Shown: positions 38,601 to 50,737 of the stretch, piece by piece
How positions within the stretch are numbered: position 1 is the stretch's first letter
How the letters are laid out: each line of letters starts with the position of its first letter
Assembly (NCBI RefSeq): GCF_047495875.1
Contig: NC_092460.1
Span: 38,726,054-38,790,053 of the forward strand
Reading direction: 5' to 3'
Origin: Pithys albifrons albifrons
Taxonomy: Eukaryota > Chordata > Aves > Passeriformes > Thamnophilidae
DNA: 64,000 nt
Notes under the pieces: model-generated
Told to the model about the DNA's origin: nothing
The model's input: only the letters and a program-made list of their open reading frames with translations
Database searches by the model: none
Program-made: the position numbers and the translations under genes

Positions 38601-39057
38601 GGATCCCTGCTGTATTAAAAAGGATCTCAGGTCAGGACATTCTTGTTCACACGCAGATCTGAACAAGGGGCTGCACGGGGTGATCAAACTGGATGAAGGC
38701 TGAACACATCCATCAAAGGGCTGACCACATTGGCCCAAACAGAAGAGGAGGTTCTACCTCCATAACCATGACATTAACTAGTGACAGATGTCTCCCTGTG
38801 GCTGCTGCTTTGATGTGTCAGGACTAAGGAGAACAGAGAACATGAAGGGGTTACACTTTCCACATCATTCTAGAACTTTTCTAATAAAATAAAACAAAAA
38901 ATAAAATAGTAATTCATAACAAGCAATTACTAATATCAAAGTGTATTTGCTTTTTACACAAGAACTTAGCTTGCATAACCAAACCACGCCTGTATCAGGT
39001 CACAATATGTCTCTCTCACACATTTCATTTAATCTTGCAAACTTTACTAAACAATAA

Positions 39058-39210
39058 TAACTGAGTCATCACAGCACCTCTGTGAAGTGAAGGACTATCA
39101 TGCACAGAAGGGAGATGGAGATACTGAGACAAAAATGAAGCCCTTGTCCTCAGAAGGTGGACTGGTGCAGCTTGTCCACATCCACGTCTAAAACTCCTGT
39201 CTGCTGGCTC
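39058..39210 (+). mobile_element. Possible MIR-like SINE remnant
   Basis: The order CATCACAGCACCTCTGTGAAG, GGGAGATGGAGATACTGAGA, then AACTCCTGTCTGCTGG follows the reverse complement of a MIR core and tRNA end (tcacaacaaccctatgag ... cagatgaggaaactgag ... aggtctcctgactcc). Divergence is high and the match rests on recalled consensus, so it is tentative. Confidence 0.38.
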
Positions 39211-42200
39211 AAATGATTTTGTGTGTTTCTTTGTGTTTGTGAGAAAGGGTGATGACATTTTTATACTATTTAGTATGTATTAGGTGAAGATCCCTTTTGC
39301 AGCAGGCCTGTCAAACCCCTGCTCTAAGCATGCTGGGTTTCCCATCACATCAACGATGGAGCCAATCTCCTGCACTGAAGAGACATTTGCTTGGAAAGGG
39401 TGTCCAAACAACCCACACCCATTTCCTGAGCAAAATAGAAAAAAGCAAAAACAAACCCCCACTTTTTATGCTATGCAATTTTTGTTTACATTAGGACTTT
39501 TGCCAGGTTAAGTGCTTCTAAAGAATATTAATCCGTCATTAAAAGATTTAAATGTGGACTTGCCCTAAATTTTGCAGACTATCTCCAACTGCCTTTAAAC
39601 ACAACAGCAGCTTGGTTACACCTCAAGGGATAGGATTCAGCTTTGAAAAAGTCATGTGAAGAGAGGGTTCTAACACAGCTGCCTCATGTCAGTAGTGAGC
39701 TCAGGGCACTTCCATAGCTCTCACAGCACTCCCAAAGAGCAGTTCATTCAATCTGCCTTTCTATCTGTTTCATGATGCTGCACAGGAAGCCCGGTTGAGA
39801 GATTTCACTCAGATATTTAGACATCAAAAATAAAGTAAAATGAATCTCACCATAGCACATGATGGCTTTTTATTGTGAAGCCGATTTCAGAGCTGGGATC
39901 TTAGAAGGAATCTTGGCTTGTGATTTTGTATTCCTTCAACAGTTCTCACTCAGATCATCCTAAACTGGCCTCCTAATTAGAAATCCACTGGGCTGATTTT
40001 ACGTTTCAAGTAGCATCCATCTGACATTGTCTCTGAGATGGCTTGTTCAATTGTTACATTCAGTGCCTTTAAAAAACCCCAATGATAATCCCTTCCTGAC
40101 CTACTCGTTGTTGTACTCAGCAGATGCAAAACTAGAAGAATTTGAAAGTATAAAGTTTAAAGAGAACGTCTGTTGCTCAGTAGCTTTGTAGGGGGATACG
40201 AAGTGGCAGAAACTGCATGATCTGAGTGTGCTTATGAAGTAGTGGGAAATTTCAACTCTTAGTTCACAGTCTAAGTGAGCCTTTTTATTAGTAAATACTA
40301 TCAATAATAGCCCCACAGTTATTTTACTTAACTTTCAGAAACTTGACAGACTTACAGCCCAGGTTTTAGCTGCCTTCCTCCTCTCTACTGAGAAATTACC
40401 TGACACCATAACATGGTTTTTCTCTCTTCTCAGAACATCAGATATCCAGTGCCAGTAACAGAAAGTTATTTATCTGTCCATTCAGTTTTTGGCTGATCGA
40501 AAAATAGAGGAGATTCTCTTTTATATTAGTGGACTTTTGATACACTGTCTTGTTTTCCAAAATGATCACTTTTTTTTTTTTAAATGCTAGTTATGAATCA
40601 TGTTTTGAAACATTTATTCACAGCTGTGAATATTTATGTAATAGTTTTAGTGATGATAATGTGAATACTTTTAAAGTGGAAACCCCCATAGAATTTAGTG
40701 TTGAAGATTTTGTTTTTGTTTTTGTCTTAGAAATTCTAAGATTAATATTCTCTATTTGCTGATGATGCATTCGGAAAAGCAGTAAGGCTTGTATGCAGCA
40801 TTTTGATACACAGCATCCTCATGAGTTGCTTTTTTTTTGGTCGAATGTTGGCATCAGAGTTACACTGCTGCTTGCAGAAAGAATGCCTGGCAAAAAATGT
40901 GAGGGCAGAAGCACATTTGTGTATGCACAGACTATATTCCAGCCTGTCAACAACTTGAAATAACATGCAAATAGGTGCCAGTACATCTATATCTCTGTTT
41001 ATTGTCTTTACTCACTTTCAATTTGACTTCTCATACAATTCTGGCTCTAAAGAGTTGATAAACACCATTGAACTACTGGATTTTGTTTCCCACCAACATC
41101 ACATCTTTATCTTTTGGAAAGGTTGATGAAATACAAACAGTATAAGAAAAAGTTCATTGGCAAGGACCTTCACAGCAATGTGCTATGGTTGCTTTGTATC
41201 TGTTGCATAAAGTTTGTTTGAGTGACACTCTGACAAATGGTCTTTTTAGCACTGAAACTTAAACAAGGAGTGGATTGAATAAAATCACAACCTGGACTGA
41301 CTCAAAATGACATATCAGGAACATTTTCCAGTGGTCAGTTTCCTGATGGTTGAATTAGCTGCAGTTTTATCTTCCTCTGTATTAACTGGTTTACCTCACT
41401 TTCACCAAATTGCTTTCTTATCGTCATAAACACTACTGAATTACTGTAAACTGCCAAAGTGGCAGAACTCTGCTATCCAGCCCATGGGTGCAATCACTGG
41501 ATTTTCCTCTCTCAGTTGCCCATTGTATTTCAAATCATCTCAGAAGAAAGAAGCCAACAAAACCATATTTTGTCCTGAATTGCACAAACTGTTACACATA
41601 GTAACAACTCTACTTTCCTTTGCCTGGATAGGAATTTCATGAACAAATATGTGGCAGACAAGTATATGACAGAAAAATAGCTTTGCTCAATCTCCTGTCA
41701 GGTTTAGGTGGGTTATAACAACAACCACATTTCCGTGCAGGCCTCTCCTTTTATTTTGTAATTGCCAAGAAGATATCCAAAGGAGTGTGAAAGAGAGGCA
41801 CTGAGACTGGCATGGATGGGTTGCAATCTCCTCTTTTAGGGTAAAAAGTCTCCCTGAGGAGAGGTATGAGAGGCCAGGATATAATACTCTGCAAGTTAGG
41901 GATGAATTGTATATATTAATAGCTTTTTATTTCAAAGGAAGTACAAGGCATCTTGTCAAGATCAAGTGCAAGATTTCACTGGTCAGTAATGTTAGAGGAA
42001 AAAAGTCTAAGGATCAGAATGAGGAGCCCAAAGTCAGCCCCTCAGCTTCTAAGAAACGTAATGAAGGGTTTGATTTTTGAAATTGTTAGCCTTTCCTCCT
42101 GAACTTCTTTACAGAAGAAAGCACAGTACTTCTGTTCAGGGGATATAAAACTAGTGTTTAAAATATACCTTGTCTTTTCAGTACTGAGAGTCACTACTGC

Positions 42201-44706
42201 AGTAACTTTGTTGCCAGTGCATGTGCATTGGGGTTACAAGCACTAAGCCCATTTGCAGCTGCACAAGACAGAGATGAGTCAAGACAGACTGAATAGTGTG
42301 CAGTGATCTGATTTCACTGTGTGATCCCAAGCTGATCAAAACCTTCCTCTTGAAAAACTTCAAGTTTTCCTGAATTGTCCCTTGCAAAGATAAAGCAAGA
42401 GCCATAAAGAGTAACTAGAAGACAAAAATCTTTGTGTTGATTGGAAACTGCCAGATTTTAGGCAATGGCAGTTTGTGTCTCCAACTTCTGTTCATTTCAC
42501 TTGGCTTTAGCTGAAACGCTGCTTCTGCCCCTTACCCTTTTTGCAAAAGATCAGAGATAAGAGAAAAGTCCACAGAAAAAGATCAATTTTACTCCTGTCA
42601 ATAATATTTTGAGACCTTCCAGGAATATCTAAAAAGGTTTGTGTGGACATGATTTGTAAGCAGCTTACAAGAAGCTACCATTAGTTGTGTAATAATAGCA
42701 CAAAATGAGACAACTAGATCGGTCAAGGATACAGGATTTATAGACTAGTGCTCTGTCCTTGAAGCAGGCTTTCTAGGCTGGCTTTCCAACAATCTCATGT
42801 TAGTACTGGTGATTCTGTCATATGACATCCACATTTTCCTGGGACCTGAAAATACAAAGTCACCCTTGTACAAGCACTCAATTTACCTGCTCTGGTTCAA
42901 GAAGGTGTAATATAATTTGTGTAGACTGTTTTCTTCTAAGCTGCTCCTTATCATCTTTTGATATATATAGCAAAAAGTATCTCCTTATTGTGCTGATTTT
43001 AGGAGGCAGGTGCATCATTGAGTTTCCTCCCTTTCAAGAGTGGACAACCAATAAGCCAAGAAAATCACCATAGTTTTGGATGTCTTTCCTTTCTTGGAAG
43101 TGTCCCCTCCATTGGAGAAGCCTGTGCAACTCTTTAGTGAGGTCTGCCTTGGCACATAGAAAACAGTAAGAGTGACCACAATATAGTTTTCTAAGGTGAC
43201 TTAAATAAAAAAATAGCTTTCCTGCTACAAGACTTAAAGAGAAAAAAAAAGGAAAAAAGCATGATACAGATACTCAAATGGCAACTGTGACAGTACACTG
43301 GGGAAAGTATCTTCATAAAACTTCAGTATATTCACTGAAGCCACCACAGACTCACCTGAGTTCATCCCCTTATTTAACGAGACTAAGACTGGACTGGAGG
43401 AAGAACCAAGAAAACTGCTTGGGTCCTACTGTAGGTAATTTCTGTGTCATACACCTTGCATATGGGAAGATAAAAAGTGACTGTTAATAAGAAAGAAGGG
43501 TAGAAATAGCAGTACTGTACAATTTTTGGGCTTCAGTAATGTGAAAGGAAACCTTTAATTCTTCTCTTTTTCTTTTCCCTTCTGGAAAGTTTCATGTCTG
43601 AATGGTGTTGATAGGGATGGAACTTTAAAAACAATGAGTAATCTATACCAGTTAATCTGTTCAACAGAAAGAGCCTATGGCTGTGCTAGACAGTTGGGAT
43701 TTATGTCAGCTGTCTGGTTTAGAGTTGCTTTAGGACCACAAAAAGTTGCCTGATTTGAAGTGTGTGGACCAAAGGTTCACCACAGCAACACAGATGGGGC
43801 TGCAGGAATTGTAAAGGGTCGTTCCAGGCAGACCCAAAAGAGACATGCCACATGAAAAACCCTAGTGAGTTATCGCAGAAAATAATACAGCTCAAAGAAT
43901 CCTAAGAGTTTAAATTATTTCTAGATTACTGCAATGGCTGAACAAGTATTTTGTGACTTGTAATATCCATCTCAGGTTTTGGGCAAATTCTCTCCAGAAA
44001 AAGGGACCCCTGTAATGCATATCACTTAAGCATGCACATCTGCCTCTAACAGGCAGATCTTCTTTGAATAAACCCAGGGCTATCAGGTTAAGTCCCTTAA
44101 AATAGCTTCTGTTACAGGAAAAGGAGAAGATACTGTAGGATCTAAGAGGGTAGCTATGCTTTGGCCAGAAGTTCCAAGTATCAGAGAAGTGTATTTTCCC
44201 AATTATGCACGTGTGGCAGCCTCCAGTTTAACCACAACTTTGGCAGCCCTAGCTAACTTATGAGATCATGCCCATCCCTTGGATATCACAGCTGGGCTTG
44301 CTGGACAAGAAAATAGTGATAATTCATCTCTTTGACAGCAAAAAATTGCCTATATGCCTTATTAGCCAAACTGTCCCGTGCAACTCATTTTTTATTGCTT
44401 TGGCATTTTTGGCATATTTCTTTAGCCTGTGTGTGTTATATCAATGAGTTTGAAGATACTTTGCTTTTCCTTTAGTATCTTCACACTCAGAACCCAGAGC
44501 TGAGTCTTCTGCGTTCTCTCATGTCTCTGTGTAGACTCCTTTCATGCTACAAATACTGAGGGCAAACCATCTTCTAATGTAGAAGTAAAGGATCCTGAAA
44601 ACACACTGCAGGTGATGAGGGATGGCACAACACACTGGCAACACAGCCCAGCTGGTAACTTAAAATGCACCTTGTGGTCTGCTAGATTTGAATTTGATGC
44701 ATACCT
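39211..44706. other. Intergenic, no gene seen
   Basis: Repeat-poor AT-rich DNA. All frames are under about 85 codons and unrecognised. Confidence 0.6.
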
Positions 44707-44769
44707 GAAACAAACTGCATGGATTCTATAGGATCCTATGCATGGAAACAAACTGCATGGATTCTATAG
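44707..44769. repeat. 38-bp tandem duplication (1.7 copies)
   Basis: A 25-nt block beginning GAAACAAACTGCATGGATTC recurs exactly at 44707-44731 and 44745-44769, with GATCCTATGCATG between the copies. Period 38 bp. Confidence 0.95.
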
Positions 44770-45689
44770 ACAAAGTAAAAGCATCACTGGAAGACAACAC
44801 TACTCTCCATAGGCTGACTGTTGCGAAGAAATTCTGCTGTAAGGTATTCCCACTTTAGGTCCTCAGTGCAATATCATGTAATGCTGCACCAACAGTATTT
44901 GCTGGTTTGAGCATTATTTCAAGAACATCTTTCTTTTTTTTTTTCACAGGCATCTTAAAGTAGTTGTCTCAAAACCTGGAAAGTATTAGAAGCGCAAAGT
45001 TTCTCTTCCTTTTTGCATATGTAGATTCATAGACTTCTGTGGTTTCAGAGCATATTTTTTTAAGATGGTTCTTACAACTGTCTTCAGAATGATAGCTATT
45101 TTTTTCTTTATCTCCCAAATAAAATAGCACCTGATTTAGCTATACTTTTGGAATGAGACAGGGAAAAAAATCTGCTGAAGTAAATTAAAAAATGATACAG
45201 CAAGATTATTACTTCCGCTCATCCATCTAGAACATCCTGAGAGGATGACTAAAGGTCTTGGTAGTCCATTAATTTAAAGGACTGCCAACTTTCTCTGTGC
45301 AAACACATACATGAATACAGAAAAAAAAAAAAAAGAAGATAGAAAGATGAGCAAATCACTTCTTGTAGATACCTTAAGAGTAGGGTTTTGTGCTGGTGCA
45401 ACATTTCATCTGCTTGGGAGATTCCCATGTGAAACAAAAAATGTAACTGAGGGCTGATGTTAAGCTTAGACAGCTGCATAGCTTGTTGTATTTTCAGCAT
45501 ATATAGTTCAGAAATCAGTAAGGGTAAAACTTTGTGACTCCTCATCTTTACTGTAGACCCTGAGCTAATGTCAAATCAAAATTAACTTAAAGTATGCAAA
45601 AGGTTCTATGCAGGGTGTTTTAAAGCACCTGGAACATTTTCAGGTTTGTAGGTGTTGTAAGCATCTGTCTGGTGACTTCCTAGTTAAAT

Positions 45690-46060
45690 AAATTATTCTG
45701 TATAAATAATTCAGTTTAAAACTTAAAATGCCAGCCAAATGTGATATGACCAATCTAATTTTAAAGTCCATTTGTAATAACTTTGCAATTAATCAACCAA
45801 TTTTTAAATTAAGAAATAAATTTAAATGTGATTACTGATTTATAAGCTCTCTAACTCGGAGCCAACATGTTTTTATTTTGTTTGCCTGGATTTACACTAA
45901 AGGTCAATTAATCCTGATGAGATTAAAGTCTTGGTAATTTTGAGTAACAGCATCTATATGAGATCATGCAGTTTAGCTTTAATGCATTTTAATCCACTTT
46001 CATACTTCTAGTTAATTTGCACTAATTTTCCTCAGGGTCCATGTAGGTAAACCTTGCAGC
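45690..46060. promoter_or_regulatory. Candidate conserved noncoding element, homeobox-site rich
   Basis: Repeat-free AT-rich sequence with at least eleven TAAT/ATTA cores in about 300 bp. Examples are GCAATTAATCAACC, GTCAATTAATCC, GGTAATTTTG and TTTAATGCATTTTAATCC. Such density and texture are typical of vertebrate developmental enhancers, but AT-rich DNA gives some of these by chance. No coding potential is visible. Confidence 0.3.
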
Positions 46061-49000
46061 TGAAGCCCCTAACAAAAGGGAAAGAAAAAAAATGAGACAA
46101 AAAAGCATCTGCTCTGCATGGAATTGGGCCAGTCCAGTCAAGTTTAAAGACTCTGAATCATTTGAGGGGTATGAGACTGGCAATTTACTAATGACTACAA
46201 CTTATTAAAAAGGCATGAAAAGCTCCCTAATTACATATTTGGATGCTAAGTAGCTATTCTCAGCTTCACAGACAGCATGACTTTCTCTTCCAGTCTTGTC
46301 CTAGACCACACATTAAAGAAAACAGGCATCATAAAGGGTCAGGCATTTTAGATGCTAGAAACTAAAACATTCCAAAATAGTTAACCAGACTTTTACTGGA
46401 GGCTTTAGACTACTCTCTGGTTTGACTCTTTTTGAAGGCTAAAAAATTTTGGTTATCTTACAGTATATGCATTTATAAATTAAATTGTAATATATCCTAA
46501 ATCTTTCAAAAGCAACTTAGTACATTAATCTCAACTATCTTTTAAATCTATGAACAGGCTAGTTTCACTGGATCAGTTTTAAAAATCTATTACACTGCAA
46601 AACTCAACAAATCCTGAGAAACTTATGGACACAAAGTCAGCCATTCTAAAGTTTGGAAGTGTCAGATTTGGTCAAAAGTTCTGTGAGGCTCAGCACAGGG
46701 AGATCTATTTGCAATTCCTATTATACAAATTGCTCAGTGTCTTTATTTACTGCATAGCATCCAAAGCCAGCACTAAATATAAAATTGTTCATTTCCTGAT
46801 GAATGATTTGGTTTGTTTTATTTTAATAATATATTGACATACAGTTGGAATGCTCCACAGACATTCAAGAGTTTATCTGCAAAAGACACCTTCAAAAGGT
46901 GCTACTAGTGTTATTATCCCAGTTTTCCAAGATTTCCCTTTTTCCCTCTCTATCCATGAAGTAAAGCCACTTTTCTGCAAGTGATGGATTCAGTGTGTAT
47001 GCACTGTAGGAAGTCGCATATTACACAAAGTCCAGTATTACTGTCTGTGCTGGGCTTGCAGTCTGTGACAAGCCCCCGTCCACCACAGGTGCAAAACAGC
47101 CATTTTCGGACATACCTACCCCTGGGCAGAAGCACAAAGGCCCTCCATGCAGTACACTCATTTTCCCTGTTTTTCAGGAAAGGAAGTGAGTACAGACAGT
47201 AACACTATTGTGAGAAAAGGAGAATCTATTCAGTGCATTGCTGCTGGTTGCAAAATTTAAAATCAAAAAAATCCCCATCAAGCAAGCACACAATGAAAAT
47301 CAACAGCTGTCTCTGCAGCAAGCATTTAAATACAATGTATGTGTAAAACCCAAGCAAAATAAAGCTGATCCTGTATTTTTAGATCAATAGCTCTAAAGCT
47401 CTATGAGCACTTACCATTCACCTATTTCTTTTGCCAAAGAGCGGTCAAATAACAGTAAATTCTTCTGCAAACTGCTAATCCTCTATGTAAATTCAGTAAG
47501 TTTTGCTCTGCTCTTTGGATGGACTGATGCAGACAGGTAGTACACTTTCAAGGAAGAGAGCCAGACAAGATTTCTGTGTCTAGTCACTCATATGGGTAGC
47601 ACCGAAAGCACAACCAATATTCCACCACACCTGAACACAGTATGCGTAAGACCCATATAATGTAATCTCAGTTGATGGGTGTCTAGCTGAAGTTATCCTT
47701 CAAGATTGCCTCCATTATCAGAGGGCATGGGAACTTCCCAGGAATGCTTCATCCCACCTATTCTAGCTTAAATGAAGGCTGTTCTGCAACCATCCAAACT
47801 ATATGAAACAGTCTGCACAAGTTGATTACAGCCAATTAAATCAGCATCTGAAAAGTGTTTGTTGGCTTTTTTAAAACTACAGAGTAGTGAGTGTCTAAAT
47901 TGCATGTAGTCCAGAACTCAACTCTCCAACCAATGCAATGCCATCCCTAAAGAGGATGACACCAACTGGGCTATTTGCTGCAGCATCATTCCATTTTAAA
48001 GTCTCCCAAACAATGCCGAGGCAGGCACACTTAAATCTTGAGATAAGGTTGCAAGTGCAATTTGAACCAACGTGGCTGCACCTTATTTTATTTGTCAGAA
48101 AAAAGGACTGGCAAGGACTTTCTGAGAGGGTGAGTATTTCCTTGCAACAGGGGTGGCCACTTTATTAAAACAAAACAAAACAAAACAAAACAAAACAAAC
48201 AATACTGCAAAAGGATTACTACACAGAAACTCTACATAAGAATAAATGCCCTTGAGTATATAACCTCTCCCTTCAACACACACATCTGTAAGGATTCCTA
48301 CAACTTCTTCCACAGAGACAACTTAAGGGCTGGAAAACAAAGAACAGATGAGAAAGTGGCAGGTGTTGTTCCTAAGCTGATCAGAAAAGTGGTCATTGAG
48401 TTCAGGCATTTTGTACACAATCCCAGAAAATCCAGATCTTGTCAGTCATAAAGACTCTTGAGAGAGATGGAACAATGAAATGAGGCTGAGTTTCAGCTTA
48501 GTGCCTCTGAGTTGAGAGGGGTCAAATAAAAACTCAGATTCATTCACATATGGCCAGGCACAATCTGAAGACGACACTCATTTTCTGGAGAATTCTTCAA
48601 TAAACTTGAACAAAAGCAATATACTATTAAACCAACAGGGGCATAAACACCAGGTTCTCTTTCAGCTGCTGGAAGGACAATGAAGAAATAGTAACACAAC
48701 TCTAAAGTATTGTAGGGAAAAAGGCTAAAGATTATAAAGGTATTTTTATTCTTGGCTGACACTTATATCAACCCAAGCCAAAACTCACAAGAAAAAGAAT
48801 AGCTGCTTTCCTTTATCCACATAAAAGGATTCTGTGCTGAGCAGCACTTAAGAAAAATGATCAGATTGTGATTATATAACCCTAGCATGAACTTGGTGAC
48901 CAGTATAGTCATGTCAAATTAGGATGCATTATTCAAGCAGCAGGGAAGGATGAAAGTGTTTACCATCAGATATAAAAATCCCTGCATTTCCCTTTCTTCT

Positions 49001-50547
49001 AACCTGTTCTCTTCTTTTTCCTTTACTGGCTATGTTGGTGGGCTGGCTCAGTTACTATACCAGCTCTTCTTCAAAAACACTGAAATTATCAGTAACAGAT
49101 GCTGATGGTAACTGAAAAGAAAAGAAAAGACATCCAGTCATTATTTCTCCCATGTGCCTTTATGCTTCCATCTTCTCCCCCTGTCAGAAAGCTGGTTTAT
49201 TTCTTGCTCCTTTTGTTCCTGGACCTCTGCCCATTCTTTCTTCTTTTCCTCCATAACAGGGTCCCAATTCTGAATCTTTGCCAGGGGTCCTTCACCTGAC
49301 CCTATTCTCACTTTCTTTGTCCTCTTGTTTTTAAGTTCTTTTCATAAAAATGCATACTATTTTGCCCATCAATGTTTAGATTACAACATATCATTTTTCT
49401 AAAAAAATCAGATTTACAAATTGAAAAGGGAACAAAATGGAAGAAATAAATGCTGTATGGATGAAACATAACATGAGGCTGAAGCAGTCATAAGCAATGT
49501 AAGTTTTTAGATTCAGTTTAATTACTTTTAATTAATATAATGCAAAAAAATAATGTTATTCAGGTACATTTTGTACACATTCTTATCCTGTGAAAATTAC
49601 AAACCATATCACAATAGCTAGCAAGTTTACTTTTTTGACCCCTTTACAAGTTTGAAAACCAACAAAAGCCAAATTTTACTCCCCAAGCCTCACAAAACCA
49701 AAGCACAAAAGGCAGTGTAGGTGTTACTTAACTGACTACCACAGAACTTGTTTACATCCTATATGAATATAAATTTTACAGTTTCTACCCTCCATCTGAA
49801 GATCATAGTGAAGAGTTTGGAAAATTTGGTTAAATATTTTCAACAATATTTAATTCCTCTATCAAGTCAGTTTAGACTGTCCTGTTCCTTTTCTCAACCA
49901 GCCATCAAAAAGAAAACATAGAAGAGAGAGTTATTTGCCTTGATACTATGGATTTTGTGTGGGCACTCACATATATAGAGGAAAAAGAACTTGTCAGTAG
50001 AAACAGGTCAGGCCTTGGGTAAATATGTTATATTGCTTGATTCTAAAACTGAGATAAAAGACTTTCTATAGTACAGGCCAGGTCCTTCTTGCATGCTTTT
50101 AAAAGTTTCGCTGGCTCACCATTAGTACATGATAGAAGTAATATAAAAAAACCGCATCCCTTTTGAGGATAAGTAATGTGAACTGGTGGCTGTCATTACC
50201 AGAAACCTGAAGCCATAGTCCTGTTAAGAATATTGCAATATAACCTTAGCTTTTCATTTCAAATAATCTTTATTTGCTTTTTAGAATAATCCATCCAGAA
50301 ATCAGAAAATCCAAAATGAAAGACTGTTGTTGGGATGAAACTATTAATTCTTCCTCTTGTCTGCAGTAATTCTGGCCCTCACACAAACTGTTTAGCCTCT
50401 CCCTAGGTACTTCTAAAAGCAAAAAATGGCTTGCCTGAGGGAATAAATTTGAGCCCTCAGCTTAGGTTCCTGGTCAAAGTGACTCTGAGAAGGGTCATCC
50501 ATCTCCCTCCTTGGACTGTGGCAGAGGTCTCCATTCTCAATTCACAT
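46061..50547. other. Intergenic, no gene seen
   Basis: Ordinary AT-rich intergenic DNA containing only the (AAAAC)n microsatellite noted separately. The longest frame is 76-78 codons. Confidence 0.6.
48167..48200. repeat. (AAAAC)n microsatellite
   Basis: About six and a half AAAAC units. It could be the tail of an old retroposon, but the adjacent sequence on either side is not recognised. Confidence 0.93.
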
Positions 50548-50737
50548 ACACTCTCTGTGCCATTGCCTCACCACACCCTCACAGTATAGAATTTCCTTCT
50601 AATACCTAATCTTAATCTACTCTCCTTCAGTTTAAAGCCATTCCCCCTTGTCCTATCACTACATGCCCCTGTAAAATGTTCCTCTTCTCTTCCTGTAGGT
50701 CCCCTATAGGGTACTGGAAGGCTACTAGAAGAGAAGG
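50548..50737 (-). mobile_element. CR1 LINE 3'-region fragment
   Basis: The plus strand is the reverse complement of the CR1 segment upstream of the 3' UTR. Its phrases are CATTGCCTCACCACACCCTC, ACAGTATAGAATTTCCTTCT, AATACCTAATCTTAATCTAC, CAGTTTAAAGCCATTCCCCC, TTGTCCTATCACTACATGCC and CCTGTAGGTCCCCTATAGGG. The terminal octamer tail is missing and the 5' side is truncated near 50737. A small internal deletion is present in the 'CTCTCTGTGCCATTGCC' area. Non-functional. Confidence 0.92.

Noticed and set aside
48167..48200. (AAAAC)n as a retroposon tail
   Set aside because: No SINE, LINE or processed gene sequence adjoins it.
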